A DNA stretch of 64,000 nt from Streptomyces sp. TG1A-60 (GCF_037201975.1 NZ_CP147520.1:868001-932000), one strand, 5' to 3'; shown: positions 1 to 8,494, counted from the first letter of the stretch. Made by a program: numbers and translations. The notes: generated from the letters alone by a model not told the origin.

Positions 1-742
1 CCTCTTCGGTCGGACCGTCCATGCGCAGTTCGCCGCGTTCCAGCCACAGGACGCGGTCGCAGGTGTCGCGGATCGACTTGTTGTTGTGGCTGACCAGGAA
101 GACCGTGCCGGCCTCCTTGCGCAGCTCGCGGATGCGGGCCTCGGAGCGCTTCTGGAAGTTGCGGTCTCCGGTCGCGAGGGCCTCGTCGATCATCAGGACG
201 TCGTGGTCCTTGGCCGCCGCGATGGAGAAGCGCAGACGGGCCGCCATGCCGGAAGAGTAGGTGCGCATGGGCAGGGTGATGAAGTCACCCTTCTCGTTGA
301 TGCCGGAGAAGTCGACGATCTCCTGGTAGCGCGCCTTGATCTGTTCACGGGACATGCCCATCGCGAGGCCGCCCAATATGACGTTCCGCTCGCCCGTCAG
401 GTCGTTCATCAGGGCGGCGTTGACGCCGAGCAGGGAGGGCTGGCCGTCGGTGTAGACCTTGCCCTTCTCCGCGGGGAGCAGACCGGCGATGGCACGCAGC
501 AGGGTGGACTTGCCGGAACCGTTGGAGCCGATCAGGCCGATGGCCTCGCCGCGGTAGGCGACGAAGGAGACGCCCCTGACGGCGTGCACCTTGCGCACGC
601 CCCGCGCCGCGTCGTCGGAGCCTCGCTTCAGGATGCGGCTGAGGGCGGCGGTGGCGCTGCCCTTGCCGGTCCTGGCACCGTTGACGCGGTAGACGATGTG
701 CAGCTCGTCCGCGATGACGGTGGGAATGAGTGCCTCAGCCAC
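1..742 (-). CDS. Polysaccharide/teichoic-acid-type ABC exporter ATPase (TagH-like), 3' end outside window
   Basis: Energises export of a lipid-linked glycopolymer through the permease encoded just upstream. About 247 residues are visible and the C-terminus runs off the window. Walker A GSNGSGKST lies near residue 80, a polymer-exporter style signature YSSGMAARL near 170, Walker B LMIDEALATGD near 195, and the switch histidine in FLVSHNN near 228. The long N-terminal lead before Walker A (with a RxGSDDAARG-like stretch) is typical of the TagH/RfbE group rather than import ATPases. GTG start at 742 overlaps the permease stop (735) by 8 bp and follows GGAGGAGAGG, so the two are translationally coupled. 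The substrate is inferred from the neighbours, not from this protein. Confidence 0.88.
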   Translation of the reverse strand, partial: MAEALIPTVIADELHIVYRVNGARTGKGSATAALSRILKRGSDDAARGVRKVHAVRGVSFVAYRGEAIGLIGSNGSGKSTLLRAIAGLLPAEKGKVYTDGQPSLLGVNAALMNDLTGERNVILGGLAMGMSREQIKARYQEIVDFSGINEKGDFITLPMRTYSSGMAARLRFSIAAAKDHDVLMIDEALATGDRNFQKRSEARIRELRKEAGTVFLVSHNNKSIRDTCDRVLWLERGELRMDGPTEE

Positions 743-1664
743 GGCCGTACCTCTCCTCCGCCTTCCAGAAGTACACGAAGCCGCCGAGCGCGATCAGCGC
801 GGCCCAGCCGGCGGCGACCGCCCACACGTGCGGCGGCAGGTTCTCGCGGCCGTAGCCGTCGATCAGCGCGAAGCGCATCAGGTCCATGTAGATCGCGGCG
901 GGGTTCCACTGGAGGATGTCGGCGATCCACTTGGGGTGTTCGGCGAGCATCACGGGGATGGAGAACATGACGCCGGAGGCGTACATCCAGGTCCGCATCA
1001 CGAACGGCATCAGCTGCGCGAGGTCGGGCGTCTTGGCACCCATACGGGCCATGATCAGCGCGAGGCCGGTGTTGAAGAGGAACTGCAGTGCCAGCACGGG
1101 GAGGATCAGCAGCCACGACAGCCGCGGGTAACTGCCGAAGCCGACCACGATGACGAAGAGCACGATCATCGAGAACAGCAACTGCTGGAGCTGCTGGAGC
1201 GAGAAGGAGATGGGCAGCGAGGCGCGCGGGAAGTGCAAGGCGCGCACCAGGCCCAGGTTGCCGGAGACCGCGCGCACACCCGCCATCACCGAACTCTGTG
1301 TGAAGGTGAAGACGAACACGCCCGTGACCAGGAACGGGACATACACCTCGCGCTCCATGCCCCGGTCGGCGTTGAGGATCAGGCCGAAGATCAGGAAGTA
1401 CACCACCGCGTTGAGCAGCGGGGTGGCCACCTGCCACAGCTGGCCGAGCTTGGCCTGGCTGTACTGAGCGGTGAGCTTCGCCTGGGAGAAGGCGAGGATG
1501 AAGTGGCGCCGCCCCCACATCTGGCGGACGTACTCGACGAGTCCGGGCCGGGCGCCGCTCACGGCGAGTCCGTACTTGGCGGCCAGTTCCGTCGCGGAGA
1601 GCCCGTCGTCGGGCGACGGACGGTCGCTCACCGCGAGCCTGCCGTCATGCGTTGTCTCACTCAC
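735..1664 (-). CDS. ABC-2 type permease of a polysaccharide/teichoic-acid exporter (TagG-like)
   Basis: Membrane subunit (309 aa) partnering the TagH-like ATPase. It has a cytosolic N-terminus (about 60 aa), a conserved lead-in (GRRHFILAFSQAKLTAQYSQ) and about six hydrophobic segments, with typical motifs LGQLWQVATPLLNAVVYFLIFG and the C-terminal NPAAIYMDLMRFALIDG. Length and topology fit the RfbA/TagG permease family. Starts with GTG at 1664. It is separated by 95 bp from the glycosyltransferase upstream, so the exporter pair may be the distal part of the same transcript or have its own promoter in that gap. No ribosome binding site is obvious. Confidence 0.88.
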   Translation of the reverse strand: MSETTHDGRLAVSDRPSPDDGLSATELAAKYGLAVSGARPGLVEYVRQMWGRRHFILAFSQAKLTAQYSQAKLGQLWQVATPLLNAVVYFLIFGLILNADRGMEREVYVPFLVTGVFVFTFTQSSVMAGVRAVSGNLGLVRALHFPRASLPISFSLQQLQQLLFSMIVLFVIVVGFGSYPRLSWLLILPVLALQFLFNTGLALIMARMGAKTPDLAQLMPFVMRTWMYASGVMFSIPVMLAEHPKWIADILQWNPAAIYMDLMRFALIDGYGRENLPPHVWAVAAGWAALIALGGFVYFWKAEERYGRG

Positions 1665-1759
1665 AAGTGGAAACTTTCGTCCTCAATGTGCGCAGCCTGG
1701 TCGGGCCGAGGCGGAAACCTGGACCGGGTACGGCCGCATGCTCTCAGATATCGAGCTTG

Positions 1760-2644
1760 TCAGATGACGGGAGGCCGGCCCAGTCGGGTCAGCCGCCACA
1801 CCGTACGCCACTTCATGGGCCGACGGGGGCCGCAGGAGCTCGTCCAGCCCTCCTTGAAGCCGCCGAACCAGGCTTTCAGGGCCGGGGCGGAGGGCTTGCG
1901 GAGCAGGGTCAGGAGCAGCCAGACGCCCAGGTAGACCGGGACGAGGAGGGCCGGGAGGTTACGGCGCGCGAGCCAGACGCGGTTTCGCGCGACCATGCGG
2001 TGGTAGACCGCGTGCCGGGAGGGCGCGGTCGTGGGGTGGTACAGCACCATGTCGGACCGGTAGTCGATCATCCAGCCCGCGTCGAGGGCCCGCCATGCCA
2101 GGTCGGTTTCCTCGTGCGCGTAGAAGAACGCGTCCGGGAGTCCGCCGACTTCGGCCAAGACCTGGGTGCGGACGGCGTTGGCGCCGCCGAGGAAGGTGGT
2201 GACCCGGGAGGAGCGCATCGGGTCGGAGGCGCGCAGCCGTGGCACATGGCGCCGCTGGGTCTCGCCGGTATCGGGGTCGGCGATCCGGAAGCTGACGATG
2301 CCGAGCTTCGGGTCTTCCTCGAAGGCCCGGCGGCAGAGTTCGGCGGTGTCGTGGTGGGCGAGCAGGCCGTCGTCGTCCAGGAAGAGGAGGACGTCGACGT
2401 CCCGGCCGCTGGGGCCGAACGCCTCGATGCCCATGTTGCGGCCGCCGGGGATGCCGAGGTTCTCGGGCAGCTCGACCGTCCGCACGCCCTCGGGGACGTC
2501 CGGGACGGGCGAGCCGTTGCCGACGACGACAACCTCGACCCGGTCACCCTCCTGCTTGGCGACCGAGTCGAGGAGGGCGCGGAGCTCGTCGGGACGGTTG
2601 CCCATGGTGATGATGACCGCGCCGACCTTCATGCCGTCGCTCAC
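1760..2644 (-). CDS. Family 2 glycosyltransferase
   Basis: Transfers a sugar from a nucleotide donor, probably onto the polymer or lipid made by this operon. 294 aa: GT-A fold N-terminus (VGAVIITMGNRPDELRALLD), DxD-type metal site LLFLDDDG near 95, acceptor-side motif HEETDLAWR near 180, and a hydrophobic C-terminal segment (LLVPVYLGVWLLLTLL) that may tether it to the membrane. GTG at 2644 was chosen because it overlaps the preceding stop in a 4-bp GTGA arrangement; an internal ATG lies four codons downstream. The reading frame is open further upstream, but that stretch is the other strand frame of the preceding gene. Donor and acceptor cannot be read from the sequence. Confidence 0.87.
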   Translation of the reverse strand: MSDGMKVGAVIITMGNRPDELRALLDSVAKQEGDRVEVVVVGNGSPVPDVPEGVRTVELPENLGIPGGRNMGIEAFGPSGRDVDVLLFLDDDGLLAHHDTAELCRRAFEEDPKLGIVSFRIADPDTGETQRRHVPRLRASDPMRSSRVTTFLGGANAVRTQVLAEVGGLPDAFFYAHEETDLAWRALDAGWMIDYRSDMVLYHPTTAPSRHAVYHRMVARNRVWLARRNLPALLVPVYLGVWLLLTLLRKPSAPALKAWFGGFKEGWTSSCGPRRPMKWRTVWRLTRLGRPPVI

Positions 2645-3420
2645 TTCAGCCTGCTGGAGGCGAGGATGGAGACCAGGTGCAGCAGGGTCTGGAGCAGGGC
2701 GATGCCCGCCAGCACGGCGACGCCGAGCCGGGAGAAGAAGAGGTCGCCCCGGACCTGGTCCAGGACCGCGAGGAACAGGATCAGCAGGGATGCCTCGACG
2801 CCGAGGATCAGCCGGTGGAACTTCAGCGCGGCGGCGGCCTTGCGGGCCAGCGCCATGCCGGAGGAGCGCGGCTCGGAGGCCGACTCCTGGACCGGCGGCT
2901 TGCCGGTCTGGTGCCGGGCCACACCGACGAGGTCGGTCTCGGCCTTGATCAGGATGGCGCCGAGGGCGGCGAGGGTGCCGAGGAAGGCCCACAGCCAGTC
3001 GATCCGTCCGGTGCCCCACAGGTCGGCGGCGCGCAGCCCGAAGCCGACGAGCACGGCCGCGTCGCACAGGTAGGCGCCGACCCTGTCCACGTAGACCCCG
3101 GCCATCGAGAACTGCTTGCGCCAGCGGGCTATCTCCCCGTCGACGCAGTCGAACAGCAGGTACAGCTGGACCATCAGCACGCCGAGGACGGCGCCCGGGA
3201 TGCCCGGCACCAGCAGGGCCGGGGCTGCGAGGACGCCGAAGACGGTCATCAGGTAGGTCAGCTGGTTGGGCGTGACCCGGGTGTTCACCAGGTGCCGGTC
3301 GATGCGCAGGGAGACCTCGCGCATGTAGAGCCGGCCGGCCCAGTGCTCGCCGCTCCGCCGGTCCTTCACACCCGGGGGGTGAACGACCGGGCGGAGCTCA
3401 GCTACCGATGGCTTTGGCAT
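2641..3420 (-). CDS. CDP-alcohol phosphatidyltransferase family membrane protein
   Basis: Family members move a phospho-alcohol or diacylglycerol phosphate from a CDP-linked donor to an alcohol. 259 aa with several membrane spans. The signature begins normally, FDCVDGEIARW, followed by GVYVD, but where the fourth catalytic aspartate is expected (third residue after the D) there is alanine (DRVGAYL). In the classic family that aspartate is the general base, so this may be a subgroup with altered chemistry or a pairing partner for the DUF5941 protein, which has the complete motif. ATG at 3420 overlaps the preceding dehydrogenase gene by 23 bp; its own stop overlaps the GT2 start. Substrate unknown. 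Confidence 0.82.
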   Translation of the reverse strand: MPKPSVAELRPVVHPPGVKDRRSGEHWAGRLYMREVSLRIDRHLVNTRVTPNQLTYLMTVFGVLAAPALLVPGIPGAVLGVLMVQLYLLFDCVDGEIARWRKQFSMAGVYVDRVGAYLCDAAVLVGFGLRAADLWGTGRIDWLWAFLGTLAALGAILIKAETDLVGVARHQTGKPPVQESASEPRSSGMALARKAAAALKFHRLILGVEASLLILFLAVLDQVRGDLFFSRLGVAVLAGIALLQTLLHLVSILASSRLK

Positions 3421-4462
3421 AGTCGGCGTATGCGTCCTTGATCTGTTCGGTGCTCAGTTCGAGGTGCTCGAGAATGGTGTAGCGGCCCGGCCGGGTCTGC
3501 GGGGCGAACTCCACGACCTGGACGAACTCGTCCACGGTGAAGCCGATCTCGTCCGGGAGGACCGGGAGGCCGTGGTGCCGGAGGACCTCGGTCATCTGGC
3601 CCGCGATCTCGTGGTGGCCCCGCAGGAACGTGGCGAACGCGCCGCCGAGACCGCACTGTTCGCCGTGCAGGGCGTTGCGCTTGGGGAAGCTGAGGTCGAA
3701 CGCGTGGCTGATCTCGTGGCAGGCGCCCGAGGCGGGACGGCTGTCGCCGGCCACGGACATCGAGATCCCGCACAGCACGAGGGACTCCGACAGCGTCGTC
3801 AGGAAGTCGTCGTCGCCGACGCCACCGGGGTGGCGCAGGACCGCCTCGGCGGCCTGGCGGGCCATGGCGGCGGCCAGTCCGTCGACCTTCTCACCGGTCT
3901 CCCGGCTCGACAGCTCCCAGTCGGCGACGGCGGAGATCTTGCAGATCACATCGCCGATGCCGGCCCGCACGAAGCGCACCGGGGCCTCACGGATGACGTC
4001 GAGGTCGATGACGATCCCGATCGGGTTCGGCACTCCGTAGGAGCCGCGGCCCGCGTCGTTGTCGAGGGTGGCGACCGGGGAGCACAGACCGTCGTTGGCG
4101 AGGTTGGTGGCGACGGCGACCAGCGGCAGGCCGACACGGGCCGCCGCGTACTTGGCGCAGTCGATGACCTTGCCACCGCCGAGCCCGACCACGGCGTCGT
4201 AGTGACCGCCCTTCTTGATCGAGTCGGCGAGGCGTACCGCGCCGTCGATGGTGCCGTCGGCGTCGCAGAACCAGTCCGCCTCCGGAAACGCGGGGGCGAA
4301 CCGCTCGCGCAGCGCGCGGCCGGAACCGGCGCTGATCGCGAAGGCCAGCCGCCCCGACGGCGCGATGCGCTGGTCCGACAGGATCGTCGCCAGATCATCG
4401 AGCGCGCCGGGACGGATGTCCACGACGACCGGCGAGGGGATGAGCCTCGTCAGTACTGGCAC
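3398..4462 (-). CDS. Iron-containing alcohol dehydrogenase, sn-glycerol-1-phosphate dehydrogenase-like
   Basis: 354 aa, resembling the AraM/EgsA (G1P dehydrogenase) branch of the metal-dependent alcohol dehydrogenases, which reduce dihydroxyacetone phosphate to sn-glycerol-1-phosphate with NAD(P)H. Nucleotide-binding loop GLGGGKVIDCAKY near residue 95, NLANDGLCSPVA near 125, and metal ligands in GIGDVICK (Asp), ACHEISHAFD (His) and NALHGEQ (His). GTG at 4462 overlaps the nucleotidyltransferase stop by 13 bp. Next to a nucleotidyltransferase and CDP-alcohol transferases, it probably supplies the polyol phosphate head group. Other polyol or ketone substrates remain possible. Confidence 0.8.
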   Translation of the reverse strand: MPVLTRLIPSPVVVDIRPGALDDLATILSDQRIAPSGRLAFAISAGSGRALRERFAPAFPEADWFCDADGTIDGAVRLADSIKKGGHYDAVVGLGGGKVIDCAKYAAARVGLPLVAVATNLANDGLCSPVATLDNDAGRGSYGVPNPIGIVIDLDVIREAPVRFVRAGIGDVICKISAVADWELSSRETGEKVDGLAAAMARQAAEAVLRHPGGVGDDDFLTTLSESLVLCGISMSVAGDSRPASGACHEISHAFDLSFPKRNALHGEQCGLGGAFATFLRGHHEIAGQMTEVLRHHGLPVLPDEIGFTVDEFVQVVEFAPQTRPGRYTILEHLELSTEQIKDAYADYAKAIGS

Positions 4463-5202
4463 GCGATCTCACGTCCCTTGGCGAGGTCGTCGTGGTTGTC
4501 GATCTCGACCCACTTGACGTCACCGATGGGCGCGACGTCGATGCGGAAGCCCCGGTTCACGAGTTCCTGGTAGCCGTGCTCGTAGAACTGCTGCGGGTCC
4601 GTCTCGAAGACCGTCTTCAGCGCGTCGGCCAGCTCGTCGGCGGCCTCGCCCTCGATGAGGGTGACGCCGATGTACTCACCGGTCGCCTCGGCCGGGTCCA
4701 TCAGCTTGGTGATCTTCGTCATACCGCCCTCGGGGCCGACGACGACCTTCATCTCCTCGTCCGCGAGGGACTTCACCGTGTCGAGGGCGAGAATGATCTT
4801 CTTGCCGTCGCCGCGGGCGGCGAGCAGGGTCTTCTCGACGGAGACCGGGTGCACGGTGTCGCCGTTGGCGAGGATCACCGAGTGCTTGATGGCGTCACGG
4901 CCGCACCACAGGGAGTAGGCGTTGTTCCACTCCTCGGCCTTGTCGTTGTCGATGAGGGTGATCTTGAGCCCGTACTTGGCCTCCAGCGCCTCGCGGCGCT
5001 CGTAGACGGCCTCCTTGCGGTACCCGACGATGATCGCGACCTCGGACAGGCCGATCTCGGCGAAGTTGGCGAGGGTGAGGTCCAGGACGGTGAGGCTCTC
5101 CTCGTTGCCTTCGGGGCCGACCGGCACCAGAGCCTTGGGGAGGGTGTCGGTGTAGGGGCGAAGACGCCGTCCGGCGCCGGCCGCCAGCACGAGGCCGATC
5201 AT
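4450..5202 (-). CDS. Sugar/polyol-phosphate nucleotidyltransferase
   Basis: 250 aa cytosolic enzyme that would activate a sugar or polyol phosphate with an NTP. N-terminal signature MIGLVLAAGAGRRLRPYTDT with LPKALVPV (substrate lysine), NDKAEEWNNAYSLW near 90, metal-site LANGDTVHP near 112, and late VKWVEIDNHDDLAKG. The NNAYS element and length resemble CTP-type choline- or polyol-phosphate transferases more than glucose-1-phosphate enzymes (inference). ATG at 5202 forms an ATGA overlap with the DUF5941 stop. With the G1P-dehydrogenase-like enzyme and two CDP-alcohol transferases it suggests a CDP-polyol route. Confidence 0.85.
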   Translation of the reverse strand: MIGLVLAAGAGRRLRPYTDTLPKALVPVGPEGNEESLTVLDLTLANFAEIGLSEVAIIVGYRKEAVYERREALEAKYGLKITLIDNDKAEEWNNAYSLWCGRDAIKHSVILANGDTVHPVSVEKTLLAARGDGKKIILALDTVKSLADEEMKVVVGPEGGMTKITKLMDPAEATGEYIGVTLIEGEAADELADALKTVFETDPQQFYEHGYQELVNRGFRIDVAPIGDVKWVEIDNHDDLAKGREIACQY

Positions 5203-7027
5203 GCGGGTTCTCCTTCATCGTGTACGGCGGGTGCGCCGGTTTTATGGGCGGTCACCCAGAAGCGGATGCTCTCGACGAGCACCAGCAGCGCCACGGCCAC
5301 GGCGAGAGCCGTGAGCGCGACCTTGAAATCTGTGGGCGCGAGCAGCGCGGCCAGGACGGTGACCAGCAGCGTCCTGCCTTCGTGACCGCCGATCGCCCGC
5401 ACCAGCCACTGGGGCGGTGCGCCGGCGTCGCCGCGGATGCGGTACACCGTGTCGTAGTGATGGTAGGCGACCGCGGCCACCAGCCCGAAAGCCGCGGGAA
5501 GGGCCCCGCTCACATCGGCTTTCGCGGCCAGTACCAGAACGGTGCAGTATTCGGCCGCGCGGAAGAAGGGGGAACGAGCCAGTCCAGGGCGCCCGTCAGC
5601 GGCAGCGAGACCGCCGCGGCCGACGTGAGGGTGTACAGCACGGCCGCCGCGACGGGCAGCCCACTGCCGTACGGCTCCAGCCAGGCGGCGGCGACGAGGA
5701 GCACGGCGCCCGGCATGGCCACGAAGGCGCGCGCGCCGAACGGCGGCCGGGCGGGCAGCTTCCGCAGCGCGCGTACCAGTGCCTGCGCGAAGGGTCCGCT
5801 GTCCGCGAGGTCCGCCAGTGCCCGAGCGGCCCGGTCCGTCCGCCGGGCCTTGCGGGTCAGCGAGCGCAGCACACGGCCCGCCGTGGTGTACGTCGCGGCG
5901 AAGGCGCAGCCGATGAGCAGCGCGTAGAAGGTGATACGGGGCGTGGTGACCGCCGTGAGGACGGCGATCATCGCCCAGCGCTCGCCGATCGGCAGCACGA
6001 CCATCCGGCGGATCCAGACCGTCCAGCCGACGCTGTCGAGCCTGTCGGAGAGGGCGGCGGTGGGACTGGTGTTGGCGGTGCCGGCGGTGTCCCCGGCGTT
6101 CGCCTCGTTGAAGGAGAAGTCGACAACGTGGCGGCAGGTCTGCAGGACCATCGCGCCGAGGGCGAGCGCCCATACGTCGTCACCGCCTCGGGCGGCGCCG
6201 AGGGCGAGGCCCGCGTAGTAGGCGTACTCCTTGGCGCGGTCGAAGGTGGCGTCGAGCCAGGCGCCGAGCGTCGAGTACTGCAGCGAGTAGCGGGCGAGCT
6301 GGCCGTCGGTGCAGTCGAGGACGAAGGAGGAGATCAGCAGCAGGCCGGCCGCGATGAACCCGCCGCGGGTGCCGGTGGCCGCGCAGCCGGCCGCGATCAA
6401 GGCGGTGATCAGTGAAGCCGTGGTGACCTGGTTCGGGGTCAGGCCCCGGCGGGCGCACCAGCGGGCGAGGTAGCGGGAGTACGGGCTGATGCAGTACGTG
6501 GTGAAGAAGCCGTCGCGGGACTTCACCGCCGTACGAAGCCGTACGGCCTCGTCGTCGACGGCGGCGACCGCCTGGCGGGCCTCGTTGCGGGCCTGCGGGT
6601 CGGCGGGGACGACGGCGACGAGGGTGCCGAGTTCGGGCCGGTACAGGGGGACGTCGTCGGCGTCGAGGGCGGCGATGACCCGGTCGGCGACGGCGTCGAC
6701 GGCGATGGCGGTGTCGCCGCTCGCGGCGGAGCTCTCGCGGGCCAGTGCCCGGGTCAGCGTCTGACGGGCGACGGCCTGCACGGTCACGGCGCCCGGGAGG
6801 GCGGCGGTCTCGAAGCGGGGGTCGGTGAGTCCCAGGCGCAGCGCGTGCACATGGCCCACGAACCGGGAGTCGACGATCGCGACCCGCTGTCCCGCGGGCA
6901 CCGCCGCCAGGAGCGTCTCGGTGTCACCGGCGTCGGAGGCGACCCGCACGTCGAAGCCGAGCGACCGCAGATCGCTCTCCAGCGACGATCCGGGGACCGG
7001 CTGACCGGTGAGGATGGCGGTCGACAG
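5199..7027 (-). pseudogene. DUF5941 / CDP-alcohol phosphatidyltransferase fusion, interrupted by a frameshift
   Basis: First gene of the envelope operon. Its N-terminal part (about 200 aa, ATILTG-type start, 'VAIVDSRFVGHVHALRLGL') precedes a complete CDP-alcohol transferase motif, LDCTDGQLARY with GAWLDATFD. The C-terminal hydrophobic DUF5941 part (RAAEYCTVLVLAAKADVSGA to DEGEPA) is in a different frame. The frames join at a run of five G (plus strand) at 5568-5572; one more base would restore LDWLVPPFFRAAEYC. The only in-frame start is CTG at 7027, nine bases after AAGGAG and directly after an in-frame TGA; I recall family members starting MSTAILTG, which fits. The stop overlaps the nucleotidyltransferase ATG. 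Homopolymer error or real lesion cannot be told apart here. Confidence 0.8.
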
Positions 7028-7095
7028 ACGAACTCACTCCTTGGGTGCCGACGCGACGGCGCCGGACATGTGCGTGGTGGGGGCGCTCCGGCCCG

Positions 7096-7152
7096 CCAGG
7101 GCCTGTCGTCGAACGCCGTGAGGCAGGCGGGAATTTCGACGACAGGCCCTGG
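7096..7152. repeat. Perfect 18-bp inverted repeat with 21-nt spacer
   Basis: Arms at 7096-7113 and 7135-7152 (core GGCCTGTCGTCGAA and its complement) are exact reverse complements. It lies in the 440-bp gap between the divergent DUF5941 gene and galE. It has no T-tract, so it is either a palindromic repeat element, the fused ends of a lost insertion sequence, or a regulatory structure upstream of the envelope operon. The rest of the gap (7028-7467) holds only the two repeats listed next. Confidence 0.7.
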
Positions 7153-7230
7153 GGCCCGGCGGCGTGTCGGCAGAGGTTATCGGATGAAGAGAAGCAGGCG
7201 TTCACCGCCCGTTCACGGCCCGATCGGTTC

Positions 7231-7270
7231 GGCCTGCTCGGCCTGCTCGGCCTGCTCGGCCTGCTCGGCC
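7231..7270. repeat. Tandem 9-bp repeat (GGCCTGCTC x4, partial fifth)
   Basis: Four exact head-to-tail copies of GGCCTGCTC from 7231 to 7266, followed by a partial copy, in the non-coding gap before galE. Probably a slippage-generated microsatellite; I see no gene in it. Confidence 0.8.
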
Positions 7271-7346
7271 TCCGCCGCGATCATCATCGGGGATCCGAGG
7301 GGTGCGCCACAAACTCCGGTTCACATATCGGCTCATAGGCGGCATC

Positions 7347-7402
7347 GAGTGCCCCTGAAAGGGGGGCGGGGGACCGCGCGAGCAGCCACGCACCACGTAG
7401 CA
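7347..7402. repeat. Streptomyces-type intergenic repeat (CCCCTGAAAGGGG family)
   Basis: The segment beginning GAGTGCCCCTGAAAGGGG and running into CCGCGCGAGCAGCCACGCAC matches, from memory, a dispersed intergenic repeat common in Streptomyces. It contains a short hairpin (CCCCT-GAA-AGGGG). No function assigned. Confidence 0.5.
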
Positions 7403-7467
7403 CCCGCGAAGCCTCCACACCCTCCACGACGAAAGACCACAACCCCGCCCCCGCATAGGGTGACCCC

Positions 7468-8439
7468 ATGACATGGCTGATCACAGGCGGGGCTGGCTAC
7501 ATCGGCGCACACGTGGCGAAGGTCATGACCGACGCCGGGGAACAGGTGATCGCGCTGGACGACCTCTCCGCAGGGGTCCGTCGCCGCCTCCCCGACCACA
7601 TCCCCCTGGTGCGGGGCTCCGCCCACGACGGCGAACTCCTCAAGCGCGTCCTCGCCGAGCACACGGTCACCGGCGTGGTCCATCTCGCGGCCCGCAAGCA
7701 GGTGGGCGAATCCGTCGCCCAGCCCACCCGCTACTACCAGGAGAACGTCGGCGGCCTCGCCACCCTCCTGGAAGCCGTGTCCGGAGCCGGCGTCGAGCGC
7801 TTCCTCTTCTCCTCCTCCGCCGCCGTCTACGGCAACCCGGACGTGGACCTCATCACCGAGGACACCCCGTGCTCCCCGATGAGCCCGTACGGCGAGACCA
7901 AGCTCGCCGGCGAGTGGCTGGTGCGGGCAGCCGGCGAGGCGCACGGTATCGCGACCGTGTGTCTGCGCTACTTCAACGTGGCGGGCGCGGCCGACCCGGC
8001 CCTGGCGGACACCGGGATCTTCAACGTCGTCCCGATGGTCTTCGACCGCCTCACCCGCGACGAGGCCCCGCGGATCTTCGGTGACGACTACCCGACCCCG
8101 GACGGCACCTGCGTCCGGGACTACATCCATGTCGCCGACCTCGCGGACGCGCACCTCGCGGCGGCCCGGCGCCTCACCACCGAGGACGGCACGGGCGACC
8201 TGACCGTGAACATCGGCCGCGGCGAAGGCGTTTCCGTCCGCGAACTCGTCACTTTGATCGGCGAGGTGACCGGCGACCACCGGCCCCCGCTGGTGGAGCC
8301 GCGCCGCCCCGGTGACGCGCCGCGCGCGGTCGCCTCGGCCGCGCTGGCGGCGCGAGAGCTCGGCTGGACGGCGCGGCGCGGGGTACGCGAGATGGTCGAG
8401 TCGGCCTGGGCGGGCTGGCGGCTGCATCACGGCCTGTGA
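7468..8439 (+). CDS. galE: UDP-glucose 4-epimerase (GalE family)
   Basis: 323 aa short-chain dehydrogenase fold enzyme that interconverts UDP-glucose and UDP-galactose using bound NAD. Rossmann loop TGGAGYIGAHV at residues 6-16, VVHLAARKQVGES near 75, catalytic Ser in FSSSAAVYG near 115, YGETKLAGE (YxxxK pair) near 140, LRYFNVAGA near 165, and CVRDYIHVADLADAH near 215. ATG 7468 follows AGGGTGA. It is divergent from the envelope operon and could supply UDP-galactose to it, but that is inference. Other 4-epimerase substrates (UDP-GlcNAc) cannot be excluded from sequence. Confidence 0.85.
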   Translation: MTWLITGGAGYIGAHVAKVMTDAGEQVIALDDLSAGVRRRLPDHIPLVRGSAHDGELLKRVLAEHTVTGVVHLAARKQVGESVAQPTRYYQENVGGLATLLEAVSGAGVERFLFSSSAAVYGNPDVDLITEDTPCSPMSPYGETKLAGEWLVRAAGEAHGIATVCLRYFNVAGAADPALADTGIFNVVPMVFDRLTRDEAPRIFGDDYPTPDGTCVRDYIHVADLADAHLAAARRLTTEDGTGDLTVNIGRGEGVSVRELVTLIGEVTGDHRPPLVEPRRPGDAPRAVASAALAARELGWTARRGVREMVESAWAGWRLHHGL

Positions 8440-8461
8440 CCGGCCCTCGATCATGGCAACA

Positions 8462-8494
8462 CTCTGACCTGCGTGTCGTTTCCGCAGGTCAGAG
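8462..8494. terminator. Hairpin downstream of galE
   Basis: Perfect 12-bp stem (CTCTGACCTGCG / CGCAGGTCAGAG) with a 9-nt loop starting 22 bp after the galE stop. There is no T-run, as is common in Streptomyces terminators. An operator role for the following metal-transporter gene is the alternative. Confidence 0.6.

Noticed and set aside
7231..7270. Tandem 9-mers as a CRISPR-like array
   Set aside because: Units are contiguous with no spacers and far too short; a microsatellite explains them. The same holds for 50326-50361.
8462..8494. Hairpin as a metal riboswitch for the CDF exporter
   Set aside because: It is a simple perfect stem close behind galE with no conserved riboswitch elements; a terminator is simpler.
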